The notes below the pieces were generated by a model. It made no database searches and was not told where the DNA came from. It worked only from the letters and a program-made list of their open reading frames with translations. DNA of 50,786 nucleotides from Bacilli bacterium (lineage in GTDB: Bacteria > Bacillota_I > Bacilli_A > RFN20 > CAG-826). The translations under genes and the position numbers were made by a program. The stretch covers positions 1-50,786 of the forward strand of contig JAKSVF010000009.1 in the NCBI GenBank assembly GCA_024408235.1, given 5' to 3'. Shown one piece after another: positions 15,354 to 23,646 of the stretch (positions are counted from its first letter, which is position 1; each line of letters starts with the position of its first letter).

Positions 15354-16550
15354 TTATGCTGCGAATAAGAGTAACAATACGCCGGCTGCAACTGCAGAAC
15401 CGATAACGCCTGCTACGTTTGGACCCATTGCGTGCATGAGTAAGAAGTTGGATGGGTCTTCCTTCTGTCCTTCTTTCTGGACAACACGAGCTGCCATTGG
15501 GACAGCGGAAACGCCTGCTGCACCAATCATTGGGTTGACTTTGCCACGTGTTGCAACACACATGACTTTGCCTGCGAGAACACCACATGCTGTTGCGATT
15601 GAGAATGCGATGATACCGAGAGCGAAGATGAATAAGGTGTCGGTTGTTAAGAATGTTTCAGCTCTAGCTGTTGCACCAACGCAAACACCTAAGATGATTG
15701 TGATGATGTACATCAAGCTGTTTGAGAGAGTCTCAGTGATTTTTGGAACGACTCCTGATTCCTTGATTAAGTTGCCGAGCATTAAGCATCCGATTAATGG
15801 AGCGCAGCTTGGAACGATTAAGATGACAACTGTTGCAACAATGATTGGGAAGAGAATCTTTTCTCTCTTGGAGACAGGTCTAGTCTGCTCCATCTTGATC
15901 ATTCTCTCTTTCTTTGTTGTGAGAAGTCTGATTATTGGAGGCTGAATAACAGGTACAAGTGCCATATATGAATATGCAACAATGGCGATGCTACCTAAAT
16001 ATTCAGGTGCTAATTTTGAAGTAACTAAGATTGCTGTAGGTCCATCAGCGCCGCCGATGATACCGATTGAAGAAGCAACTTCTGGACCCCAGTTTGTCCA
16101 ACCGAGTCCGTTCTTTCCTAGCGCAATAGCGCCGATGAATGTAATGAAGATACCGATTTGCGCTGCTGCACCAAGTAACATTGTCTTCTTGTTCGCAATA
16201 AGCGGACCGAAGTCGGTTGTTGCACCGATGCATAAGAAGATTAAACAAGGATAGATTCCCCATTTAACTCCGTAGTAGAGGTATCCGAGTAAACCTGAGT
16301 AGTGGGTGACACCCTCTAAGTCTACCTCAGTCTTAAATAGTTCTGCCCCCGCTTTAGGGATGTTAACGAGTAACATGCCGAATGCGATAGGGAGTAACAA
16401 GTAAGGCTCAAATTTCTTTTTGATGGCGAGGAACAAGAGTACACAAGCCAAGGCCATCATGATCAAATTCTTCCATCCGCCGTCCGCGAAGAATCCCGCG
16501 ATACCGGACTCAAGACAGAACTGTTTGATCGTTTCCCATATCTGTCCCAT
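15354..16550 (-). CDS. oadB: Sodium-translocating decarboxylase beta subunit
   Basis: A 398-residue polytopic membrane protein that decarboxylates carboxybiotin and exports Na+ (OadB/GcdB/MmdB family). Family signatures are visible: DFGPLIANKKTMLLGAAAQ, the conserved GIIGGADGPTAILVTSKLAPE region with the functionally important Asp, SYMALVPVIQPPI, and MIGAAGVSAVPMAARV near the C-terminus. The N-terminal region includes the GFFADGGWKNLIMM lead-in typical of the family. The ATG has GGAGCA upstream. Whether the substrate is oxaloacetate, methylmalonyl-CoA or glutaconyl-CoA is set by the alpha subunit, which here is of oxaloacetate/pyruvate type. Confidence 0.96.
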   Translation of the reverse strand: MGQIWETIKQFCLESGIAGFFADGGWKNLIMMALACVLLFLAIKKKFEPYLLLPIAFGMLLVNIPKAGAELFKTEVDLEGVTHYSGLLGYLYYGVKWGIYPCLIFLCIGATTDFGPLIANKKTMLLGAAAQIGIFITFIGAIALGKNGLGWTNWGPEVASSIGIIGGADGPTAILVTSKLAPEYLGSIAIVAYSYMALVPVIQPPIIRLLTTKKERMIKMEQTRPVSKREKILFPIIVATVVILIVPSCAPLIGCLMLGNLIKESGVVPKITETLSNSLMYIITIILGVCVGATARAETFLTTDTLFIFALGIIAFSIATACGVLAGKVMCVATRGKVNPMIGAAGVSAVPMAARVVQKEGQKEDPSNFLLMHAMGPNVAGVIGSAVAAGVLLLLFAA

Positions 16551-16561
16551 ACTTGCTCCTA

Positions 16562-16915
16562 TTATTTGATTTTAACTAAAACCTGTTTTGACTGAACTGC
16601 TGAACCTTTGTTAGCTAAGATTGTTGAGACGACACCGTCGAAAGGTGAAACGATTTCGTTCTCGAGCTTCATAGCTTCAACGATCATGAGGACATCGCCT
16701 TTAGCGACTCTCTGGCCAACTTTGACTTTTACATCAACAACGTTGCCCTGGATTGGTGATAAGACATCCTGTCCTTCGCCTGCAACTGGAGCAGGTGCGT
16801 CTGCTGCCTTAGGTGCTGATGCAACTGAAACTGGAGCGTCTGATTTGACCTCGTTAACTGATTCTAATTCGACGACATATGATTTGCCGTTAACTTTTAC
16901 TTTGTAAATTTTCAT
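16562..16915 (-). CDS. Biotin carrier protein of the decarboxylase (gamma/BCCP-type)
   Basis: 117 residues: a short N-terminal beta segment, an Ala/Pro-rich flexible linker (about 28-48), then a biotinyl/lipoyl domain. The biotin acceptor is Lys83 in the canonical VEAMKLENEI. This separate carrier shuttles carboxybiotin from the OadA carboxyltransferase to OadB in the membrane. The start has AAGGAG upstream. It lies 12 nt downstream of oadG and 11 nt upstream of oadB. OadA here has no fused biotin domain, which fits a stand-alone carrier as in methylmalonyl-CoA decarboxylase and some oxaloacetate decarboxylases. Confidence 0.95.
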   Translation of the reverse strand: MKIYKVKVNGKSYVVELESVNEVKSDAPVSVASAPKAADAPAPVAGEGQDVLSPIQGNVVDVKVKVGQRVAKGDVLMIVEAMKLENEIVSPFDGVVSTILANKGSAVQSKQVLVKIK

Positions 16916-16927
16916 TTTTAAATCTCC

Positions 16928-17233
16928 TTAATCATCAACGCGCTTAATGCTGACTAATCTAGCATTCTGGCCTGTTGTCTTATGGAAGTCGATTGTTGCA
17001 ACAAGTGCAGCAGCGACTGCGTCTTCGTCTGTTTCTAAGATTGAATTCTCTGGGCGAGGATTGATCTTTGTCTTGGAATCATAGATCTCGATTGATTTCG
17101 AGAATCCACCCGCGACAAGGATGATTACCAGCAAGACGACGAAGACAATGATGATTGCTACAAGGGTTATAAGAAGAGCTTCTAATAATCCGAAGTTATC
17201 GACCATTGTTTGATCGTAGATTGCAAATAACAT
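16928..17233 (-). CDS. oadG: Oxaloacetate decarboxylase gamma-chain-like membrane protein
   Basis: 101 residues with one transmembrane helix (about 20-45) and a cytoplasmic tail. The tail contains a region (residues about 72-95, DEDAVAAALVATIDF) characteristic of OadG/MmdD C-termini. These subunits scaffold the alpha and beta subunits at the membrane. It begins 3 nt after oadA. The low sequence conservation of this family means the call leans on topology, length and position, which all agree. Confidence 0.88.
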   Translation of the reverse strand: MLFAIYDQTMVDNFGLLEALLITLVAIIIVFVVLLVIILVAGGFSKSIEIYDSKTKINPRPENSILETDEDAVAAALVATIDFHKTTGQNARLVSIKRVDD

Positions 17234-17236
17234 CTT

Positions 17237-18607
17237 TTATGCCTCCAACTTGATTACTGTTGGAATAGCGTCTTCGTTTCTCTGCTTGATGTACTTGATT
17301 GCGACATCGCCGAATAATGCGATGCTGAGTACGTCCTCATCAGACTTTGCTATATCCTTATATTGTTCTTTAAGGGATTTGAATTCTGGCTTAAGGTCAT
17401 CAGCCGGTCTATAAGTGATGACTTTGTCATCTCCAATGATTTTCTTTTGGATTTCCTCATCAACTGGTGCTGGGAATTTACCATATTTGCCATGGAGGTA
17501 TTCATTGATTTCTTTTGGAACCATCTTGTATCTCTCTCCTGAGATGACATTTAAGACGGCCTGAGTTCCTACCATCTGTGACAATGGAGTGACAAGTGGT
17601 GGGTAACCCATATCCTTACGGACACGTGGGACTTCTCTTAAGACCTCATCGTATTTATCCATTGCGCCCTGCTGCTTAAGCTGAGACATGAGGTTTGATA
17701 ACATTCCTCCAGGAACCTGATACTTAAGAATGTTAGGGTTGCATGATAATGATTTTGGATTGAGCATGCCGTTCTCTAAGTACTTGTTCTTAACTGGTGC
17801 CAACTTGACTGCTGCTTCATTGAGCATTTCTTCGTTAAGCTTTGGATCGTACTCAGTTCCTCTTAATGCATAGTTAATTGCTTCTGTGCATGGCTGAGAA
17901 GTACCGCCTGCGAGTGGGCTTAATGCTGTGTCGATGATATCGACTCCTGCCTGAACCGCTCTCATGTAAGTCATTTCCATGAGTCCGCCTGTGCAGTGTG
18001 AGTGTAACTCGATTGGGAGTTTTGTGTTTTTCTTGAGCGCGGTGATTAATTCATATGCTGTCTCTGGGAGCAAAACGCCTGCCATATCTTTAATGCACAA
18101 TGAGTCAGCGCCTAACTTCTCAACTTCTTTAGCGAGTTCGACATAGTATTCAACTGTGTGAACTGGTGAAGTGGTGTAGCTCAATGCAATCTGGCACTCG
18201 CCACCATATTTCTTAGTTGCCTTGACTGCGCACTCTAAGTTTCTGATATCGTTTAAGGCATCGAAGATTCTGATGATATCGATACCGTTTTTGATTGATT
18301 TCTCGACGAACTTCTCAACGACATCATCTGCATAGTGTCTATAACCGAGAATGTTCTGTCCTCTGAATAACATTTGAAGTTTTGTGTTCTTGCAAACCTT
18401 CTTGATCTTTCTGAGTCTTTCCCATGGATCTTCGTTTAAGAATCTTAAACAGGAGTCGAATGTTGCGCCTCCCCAAACTTCTAATGCATAATAGCCAACC
18501 TTATCGAGTTCGCTTAAAGCAAGCAAAACTTCATCGGTTGTCATACGCGTTGCAAAGAGAGACTGATGTCCGTCTCTTAAGGCTGTTTCTACAATTTTAA
18601 CGCCCAT
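17237..18607 (-). CDS. oadA: Oxaloacetate decarboxylase alpha subunit (carboxyltransferase)
   Basis: Transfers CO2 from oxaloacetate to biotin. The 456 residues comprise the TIM-barrel carboxyltransferase and the conserved PYC/OADA domain, with no C-terminal biotinyl domain. Signatures include ETALRDGHQSL, the LEVWGGATFDSCLRFLNEDPWERL run (about 43-66), FRGQNILGYRHYADD, IRIFDALND, the CIKDMAGVL metal/lysine site and ELHSHCTGG with metal-binding His residues. Pyruvate carboxylase subunit B is the alternative name for such proteins, but co-transcription with oadG and oadB decides for the decarboxylase pump. It has a strong ribosome binding site (GGAAGG). It is the first gene of the six-gene operon. 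Confidence 0.95.
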   Translation of the reverse strand: MGVKIVETALRDGHQSLFATRMTTDEVLLALSELDKVGYYALEVWGGATFDSCLRFLNEDPWERLRKIKKVCKNTKLQMLFRGQNILGYRHYADDVVEKFVEKSIKNGIDIIRIFDALNDIRNLECAVKATKKYGGECQIALSYTTSPVHTVEYYVELAKEVEKLGADSLCIKDMAGVLLPETAYELITALKKNTKLPIELHSHCTGGLMEMTYMRAVQAGVDIIDTALSPLAGGTSQPCTEAINYALRGTEYDPKLNEEMLNEAAVKLAPVKNKYLENGMLNPKSLSCNPNILKYQVPGGMLSNLMSQLKQQGAMDKYDEVLREVPRVRKDMGYPPLVTPLSQMVGTQAVLNVISGERYKMVPKEINEYLHGKYGKFPAPVDEEIQKKIIGDDKVITYRPADDLKPEFKSLKEQYKDIAKSDEDVLSIALFGDVAIKYIKQRNEDAIPTVIKLEA

Positions 18608-18680
18608 AACTTTACCTTCCTTCTTTTGTTTTGGGCTTCATTTTTCTAAAAAACCCAAAATCGGAGACATAATACCACAA

Positions 18681-18756
18681 ATCTCTATATAAGAGATATA
18701 CCCCAAACACAAAAATTGAAAGTGTCTTTCATTCGCGTACAATGTGAACGCTTACA
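18681..18756. promoter_or_regulatory. Divergent oadA/hom control region with cre-like site and two palindromes
   Basis: The 196-nt divergent spacer holds three symmetric elements. ATCTCT-N5-AGAGAT (18681-18697) overlaps a possible oadA -10 (TATAGA, minus strand, 18684-18689, with TTGTGT 17 nt upstream). TGAAAG-TGT-CTTTCA lies at 18717-18731. TGTGAACGCTTACA (18743-18756) differs at one position from the CcpA cre consensus TGWAANCGNTNWCA. The hom promoter is probably TTGATT (18768-18773), 16-nt spacer, TTTAAT (18790-18795), 8 nt before the ATG. Placement of the cre-like site fits catabolite control of one or both genes. This is inference from motif match. Confidence 0.55.
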
Positions 18757-18803
18757 GAAGATAAAGGTTGATTTATGCCTATATTTCTATTTAATAGAAC
18801 CAT

Positions 18804-19889
18804 ATGAAAGAATTTGGAATTTGCATCTGTGGATTTGGTATTGTTGGCTCTGGTACCTATGAAATCCTTCAAAAGCTTAACGCTTACGTAGTATCTATTT
18901 TTGATTTACCTACAAATAAAAGAGTCCCTGAAAATCTATTAGTTTCTAACCTCGATGACGTCATCAATGATAAGAGAATCGACTGCATCGTTGAATGCTT
19001 AGGACACGAAAAACTTCCATATGAATTGATCACTAGAGCCTTAAAAGCCGGTAAGAGTGTTGTAACTTCAAACAAAGAGACTGTCTCAAACCATTTTGAA
19101 GAATATGTGAGACTCTCGAAAGAGAATCACTGCCATTTCTTGTACGAAGCCTCTGTTGGTGGCGGCATGCCGGTTTTATCTACCCTTAAGGGTGTTAGAC
19201 TCTATGAAGAGATACTTGGATTCTACGGAATCTTCAATGGAACTACAAACTTTGTCTTAGGCGAGATATTCGATAATAACAAGACGATGGATGAAGCGAT
19301 CAAAGAAGCTCAGAGATTAGGCTTTGCTGAATCTGACCCAACTGATGACCTTGAAGGCAATGACTTGCTTAGAAAAGGCTATATCCTTGGCGCGCTTGCA
19401 TTCGACCATTCTCTTGAGATGAAAAACATTGCTAGATGCGGAATCAAGAATCTGTCTCAATCATTTATTGACGAAGTCAAACGCTCAGGCAAGATAATGA
19501 AGTTCCTCCTTATGGCCAATAAGGAAGACGACGGAATCCATTATGCTATCGTACCAACCTTAGTTGCTCCAAACTCACGATTCAATGTCGTTAAGAAGGA
19601 ATATAACGCAGTGCTTTTCAAAACAAAGTATCACGAAGACTTGTTCATGTATGGCAAAGGCGCGGGCAAATACCCAACAGGTTCTGCAATTGTTGAAGAT
19701 GTTGAACGCATTAGAGAAGGAGTGGATGACCTTAATTCACTTAGCTTCAGCGCAACTCCAACAATCCCATTAATCGAGGCGGATTACCTCGTCGAAGACT
19801 GGGATGGAAGAATCTTCAGAAAACATATAATTGCTAAAGAGGAATTTGATTCCTATAAGCTAGTTGCTAGATTCGAAGACTACCTCTAA
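18804..19889 (+). CDS. hom: Homoserine dehydrogenase
   Basis: NAD(P)-dependent reduction of aspartate semialdehyde to homoserine, for threonine and methionine synthesis. The 361 residues start with a Rossmann glycine motif (CGFGIVGSGTYEIL). They continue with TSNKETVSNHF, the family signature EASVGGGMPVLSTLKG, GIFNGTTNFVLGE, AESDPTDDLEGNDLLRK and GKGAGKYPTGSAIVEDV. The C-terminal ACT regulatory domain is absent, so feedback inhibition by threonine through ACT is not expected. It is transcribed alone, divergently from oadA. No ribosome binding site precedes the ATG and a -10-like hexamer lies 8 nt upstream, so the mRNA may be leaderless or nearly so. Confidence 0.93.
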   Translation: MKEFGICICGFGIVGSGTYEILQKLNAYVVSIFDLPTNKRVPENLLVSNLDDVINDKRIDCIVECLGHEKLPYELITRALKAGKSVVTSNKETVSNHFEEYVRLSKENHCHFLYEASVGGGMPVLSTLKGVRLYEEILGFYGIFNGTTNFVLGEIFDNNKTMDEAIKEAQRLGFAESDPTDDLEGNDLLRKGYILGALAFDHSLEMKNIARCGIKNLSQSFIDEVKRSGKIMKFLLMANKEDDGIHYAIVPTLVAPNSRFNVVKKEYNAVLFKTKYHEDLFMYGKGAGKYPTGSAIVEDVERIREGVDDLNSLSFSATPTIPLIEADYLVEDWDGRIFRKHIIAKEEFDSYKLVARFEDYL

Positions 19890-19927
19890 TAAACAACTAA
19901 AGTAGAGAGCCTCAATGGGTGGTTTAA

Positions 19928-19966
19928 TAAAAAACCAATCAATAGGTTATTGGCCACTGATTGGTT
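19928..19966. terminator. Shared terminator of hom and the convergent DUF1016 gene
   Basis: A perfect 9-bp inverted repeat AACCAATCA/TGATTGGTT has a 16-nt loop. On the minus strand it runs straight into a U-tract, making it the terminator of the gene ending at 19972. On the plus strand a U-run follows about 10 nt later. Confidence 0.7.
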
Positions 19967-19971
19967 ATTCG

Positions 19972-21204
19972 CTATTTTTTCTTCTCTAAATAGAACATTT
20001 TTTCTCTTTCTATCTCTTCTTTTAATTCCGATTCTGATGGTAAGTATAATTTGTATTTAGAGGCAAAGAGTTGCTCATTGCCCTTTAATATAGAATATTT
20101 AGCTATATCTTCGTCAGTATCCGAACAAAGTATAATTCCCAATGTTGGGGAATCATCAGAAGACTTTTTTAATTCGTCATACATTCTAATATACATATCC
20201 ATTTGTCCTACGTCCTGGTGAGTGATTTTCGAAGTTTTCAAATCTATCAAGACGAAACATTTAAGAATATAGTTGTAGAACACAAGATCAATATAATAAT
20301 CTTCTTTCTCAGTATGGATTCTTTGCTGCCTTGCAACAAACGCATATCCTTTTCCAAGCTCCATTAAAAATTTTTGCAAATGACTGATTATTGCTTTTTC
20401 AATGTCGCTTTCAAGATAAGTATTATTTTCTCCTAAGCCTAAAAATTCTAAAATCATAGGATCCTTAATGTAATCAAGCTTGTTTTGCTGATTGGATGTG
20501 TTAACTTCAATCATCTCATCATGCACCTGGTCTTTCACTAAGGAAGATATAATTCGATTATAGTATTGAGAAGAGATATTTCTTTGTAAAGTCCTGACGC
20601 TCCACGCTTCTTTCGAGGCTTCATTAGCATACCATTTTCTTGCAGGTTCATCTTCTACCTGTAGAAGTATCCTATAATGAGTCCAACTTAAATAACATTT
20701 CGAACTCACTGCGTTCAAAATGTTTGGAAACTTAAGATAGAAGTCAGTAAAAAAATATAAGTTTCTTTCATCGAAGCCCTTTCCGTATCTTAATGTTAAT
20801 TTCTTTGACAATTCTTTAATTACACTTTTTCCGTAATCATCTTTTCTATTTGTTAGTTCAGTTTCAACAATACGTTTTCCTATTAACCAGTTTCTTTGTA
20901 TCAATAAGTAATTTATTGTTTTATTTGCTATTGAATAAGAAGAATCGATGACATTAACAATATCAGCGTATAAATCACTTGAATTAACAATTTCCACACT
21001 TAACGATGAGACATTGTTTTCCAGATTAATATTATATTTTCTACAAAATTCTTTTAGTTTTTCCATAAACTTGTAACTAGGTTTAAAGATTCCTCGTTCT
21101 ATTCTGCTTAAAGTTGTATAATCAATGCCCAGTTCCTCAGCAAATGCCGTCTGGCTCATCTTTAACTGTTTTCTAACTGCCTTAACTTTATCTTGTATTT
21201 CCAT
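19972..21204 (-). CDS. XRE-type HTH fused to a DUF1016 (YhcG) nuclease-like protein
   Basis: 410 residues in three parts. Residues 1-60 are an XRE/Cro helix-turn-helix (MSQTAFAEELGIDYTTLSRIERG). About 75-225 is the DUF1016 N-terminal domain (LIQRNWLIGKRIVE, YGKSVIKELSKKLT, FDERNLYFFTDFYLKF). About 255-400 is the PD-(D/E)xK nuclease-like YhcG domain, with the candidate catalytic Asp in YYIDLVFYN and DLK in VLIDLKTSKI, followed by GQMDMYIRMYD. YhcG proteins are common accessory genes near restriction systems and mobile elements, with function poorly known. The HTH fusion implies DNA binding or self-regulation. It is complete and ends in a terminator. Upstream lies a decayed second DUF1016 gene. 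Confidence 0.85.
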   Translation of the reverse strand: MEIQDKVKAVRKQLKMSQTAFAEELGIDYTTLSRIERGIFKPSYKFMEKLKEFCRKYNINLENNVSSLSVEIVNSSDLYADIVNVIDSSYSIANKTINYLLIQRNWLIGKRIVETELTNRKDDYGKSVIKELSKKLTLRYGKGFDERNLYFFTDFYLKFPNILNAVSSKCYLSWTHYRILLQVEDEPARKWYANEASKEAWSVRTLQRNISSQYYNRIISSLVKDQVHDEMIEVNTSNQQNKLDYIKDPMILEFLGLGENNTYLESDIEKAIISHLQKFLMELGKGYAFVARQQRIHTEKEDYYIDLVFYNYILKCFVLIDLKTSKITHQDVGQMDMYIRMYDELKKSSDDSPTLGIILCSDTDEDIAKYSILKGNEQLFASKYKLYLPSESELKEEIEREKMFYLEKKK

Positions 21205-21278
21205 AATATAATCGCCTCATTATTATTATGGCATAAACGCCATATTATTTCAATTAAGTTGTATATTATTTTTTAAGT

Positions 21279-21312
21279 GAATTTACCCACGCTATCGTTA
21301 GTGCACTAATGG
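21279..21312. repeat. 34-bp direct repeat, copy 1, with palindrome TTAGTGCACTAA
   Basis: It matches 22024-22057 at 31 of 34 positions, both on the plus strand. It contains the perfect 12-bp palindrome TTAGTGCACTAA (21299-21310). It lies between the end of the decayed yhcG (21317) and the start of the intact HTH-DUF1016 gene (21204). Confidence 0.85.
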
Positions 21313-21316
21313 GCAT

Positions 21317-22014
21317 TTACTTTTCTATATATCCGAATTCTATTCCCGTATAAGCGAAGCCGGTTCCCAGCTCTAATAAATACTGTTCGATATTTTTTAT
21401 TAAAGCGATCTTCAATTCTTTTTCATCATAGTCATCCCTTACTTCTATGAAATCGAAATTATATGGGTCTTTTGTTATTTCTTTAGCAAGGTCGCTGGAT
21501 ATAGCAGGTAGCGTGTAATCAAAGTTAGTAATTGCTTTACCTTGTCTTTCGTATAAATTTGAGCTGATTTGGTTCATCAATACAGCTCTTGACCAATTAT
21601 TTTTAATACATGCATTAACATAAACTAATGCTTTATTTCTGTCCTTGCCGCATTTATCAATAATCAATTTTATATGATTCCACGGGGCCATAAAAATTTA
21701 CGCACCAACTTGGGGCGTGCTTTCTTCAGCAGGGAAGGCACTATAAAATTGCTTCATATATATAGGTTTCTTGGTGAAAATCCCTTAGCGTTTGAAAACG
21801 ATTTTTTTAAATCTCTAGATAAAGTTTCAAAATAAGATGTTCCCCATTTTGCTTCAGCATGCATATCGACAATGTCTTTGCCAAGCATCCAGTTGAATTG
21901 CATCAACTCTGCATTTACTTTAACTGCCGCTTTGATTTGTGATTTTCTATACCTTTCTTTTATATCACTTATCAAATTAGCATATTCTTTATCGCTTATG
22001 CTCTTAATTTTCAA
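21317..22014 (-). pseudogene. Decayed DUF1016 (YhcG) gene
   Basis: Two open fragments belong to one gene. 21754-22014 (86 codons, TTG start or upstream continuation) encodes the start of the DUF1016 N-terminal domain up to FSPRNLY. 21317-21691 encodes the following part (WNHIKLIIDKC to GFAYTGIEFGYIEK). Between them the expected continuation (MKQFYSAFPAEEST, then PQVGA) is readable in another frame, so a frameshift occurred in the TA-repeat at 21756-21764, and a TAA stop follows 21 codons further on. The PD-(D/E)xK end of the nuclease domain is missing. It is most likely non-functional. The residue pattern resembles the neighbouring intact gene only at family level, so it is not a recent duplicate of it. 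Confidence 0.8.
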
Positions 22015-22023
22015 TGGTTTAGC

Positions 22024-22057
22024 GAATTTACCATCGCTATTGTTAGTGCACTAATGG
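22024..22057. repeat. 34-bp direct repeat, copy 2, with palindrome TTAGTGCACTAA
   Basis: Second copy of the repeat at 21279-21312, located 10 nt upstream of the decayed yhcG start. On the minus strand it is in frame with the pseudogene and reads Thr-Asn-Asn-Ser-Asp-Gly-Lys-Phe. Copy 1 reads Thr-Asn-Asp-Ser-Val-Gly-Lys-Phe, so the repeat may be a duplicated piece of coding sequence rather than a recombination site. Confidence 0.85.
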
Positions 22058-22095
22058 AGGCTTTAATTTTTTGTGCATCATGAACAAAGAACTCT

Positions 22096-22101
22096 TATAA
22101 T
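22096..22101 (+). promoter_or_regulatory. -10 element of cls, placed for a leaderless mRNA
   Basis: TATAAT ends 6 nt before the ATG at 22108. TTGTGC at 22071-22076 is a possible -35 but with a long 19-nt spacer. The purine-rich AGAGGT between -10 and ATG abuts the start codon, too close to act as a Shine-Dalgarno. Confidence 0.55.
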
Positions 22102-22107
22102 AGAGGT

Positions 22108-23637
22108 ATGAAGACATTAAAGAAGGCTGGTGGCAGAATCTTAACGGTGTTCGTCGTCATATTCGGCGAATTGTTTATTATTGCCGCAATCGTCGGTTTA
22201 GCGGAACTATATAGCCGCTGGTTATACACCATTCTTGTCATCCTTCTCATCACGACGCATGTTTATTGTTTGTTTAGACTTGCGCTTAGGGATGAGGATA
22301 TGGAATCTAAACTACCTTGGTTCCTGATCCTCATATTCCTGCCTTACATCGGTCCGCTCGTGTATCTCACTTTTTCAACTTGGCCTATCAAGAAAAAAGA
22401 ACAGAAGATACTTCGTGAGGCGGAAGAGAAATCGCTCCCTTGTTTAGCGTATGATGAACAACAGACTTACATCGATACCTTCATGTACGCGCGTTATTTT
22501 AATTATTTAAGGAAACTGACTTATCAAACAGCGACAAAAGGGAACCATATCTCATACTTCAAAAACGGAGAAGAATTCTTCCCTGAACTATACAAGAGAT
22601 TAGAAGAAGCAAAGGAATTCATCTTCTTCGAATTCTTCATTATCGATAAAGGAGAGGTGTGGGACACAATCCACGAAATCCTCGTCCGTAAAGCTAATGA
22701 AGGAGTGGAAGTAAGACTCCTCATGGATGACGTTGGATGTGCTGGGTGCCTTCCTGAACATTATTACAAGACTCTTAGGAAAGAAGGAATTAACGCGTAC
22801 AAGTTCAATACTTTCTCTCCTATCTTATCTGGCATCTACAACAACAGAGACCACAGAAAGATAGTGGTAATCGACCATAAATACGCTTTTACTGGCGGTG
22901 CTAATATCGCGGACGAATATGCGAACAAGATTACGAGATTTGGTTATTGGAAAGACAATATGATCGAACTCCAAGGTCCTGGAATCAACAACTTCATCGC
23001 CACTTTCCTATCGTGTTTTGACTTGGCATCAAAACAATCAAGTGATTATGAGCATTATCTCGATTATGAATACGAGAAATACGAAGACGAAGGCTATGCC
23101 TTGATGTTCGGAGATAATGGTGGGCCTTATGACTTTGAACAAGTCGGGACTAGAAACTACATCAACATGATTCGCGGGGCTAAGAAAGAACTCTATATTT
23201 CGACCCCATATTTAATCCCTCCCACAAGAATAATCGATGAATTATGCGGTGCCGCTAATAGGGGTGTTGAAGTTCATCTCATCATTCCTGGCATCCCTGA
23301 TAAAAAGATTGTTTATGTCGTTGGCCAACTGGTGGTGGAAAAACTCCTAGAATCCGGTGTACATGTGTACCAGTACACACCCGGTTTCAATCATATGAAG
23401 TCCTGTGTTGCCGATAATGAAATTGCCTTTGTTGGATCGATAAACCTCGACTATCGTTCTCTATTGCATCATTTTGAATGTGGTGTACTTATGTATAACG
23501 TTCCATGCATTAAAGAGATAACCGCTGATTTTAAAGAGATGATCAATGTTTCAAAAGAGTATCCAAGTCAGTTCAAGCTAAAAGGATTTAAGAGATTCAT
23601 CGCTAAGATCCTCAAGATATTCACCCCATTGCTTTAA
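22108..23637 (+). CDS. cls: Cardiolipin synthase (phospholipase D family)
   Basis: Condenses phosphatidylglycerol to cardiolipin at the cytoplasmic membrane. The 509 residues have two N-terminal transmembrane helices (about 13-35 and 38-58), then two PLD domains. The HKD motifs are HRKIVVIDHKYAFTGGANI (around 252-270) and NHMKSCVADNEIAFVGSINLD (around 430-450). Length and architecture match bacterial ClsA. A PucR-type regulator follows after 9 nt with its own ribosome binding site, forming a two-gene unit. Confidence 0.95.
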   Translation: MKTLKKAGGRILTVFVVIFGELFIIAAIVGLAELYSRWLYTILVILLITTHVYCLFRLALRDEDMESKLPWFLILIFLPYIGPLVYLTFSTWPIKKKEQKILREAEEKSLPCLAYDEQQTYIDTFMYARYFNYLRKLTYQTATKGNHISYFKNGEEFFPELYKRLEEAKEFIFFEFFIIDKGEVWDTIHEILVRKANEGVEVRLLMDDVGCAGCLPEHYYKTLRKEGINAYKFNTFSPILSGIYNNRDHRKIVVIDHKYAFTGGANIADEYANKITRFGYWKDNMIELQGPGINNFIATFLSCFDLASKQSSDYEHYLDYEYEKYEDEGYALMFGDNGGPYDFEQVGTRNYINMIRGAKKELYISTPYLIPPTRIIDELCGAANRGVEVHLIIPGIPDKKIVYVVGQLVVEKLLESGVHVYQYTPGFNHMKSCVADNEIAFVGSINLDYRSLLHHFECGVLMYNVPCIKEITADFKEMINVSKEYPSQFKLKGFKRFIAKILKIFTPLL

Positions 23638-23646
23638 GGAGACATT

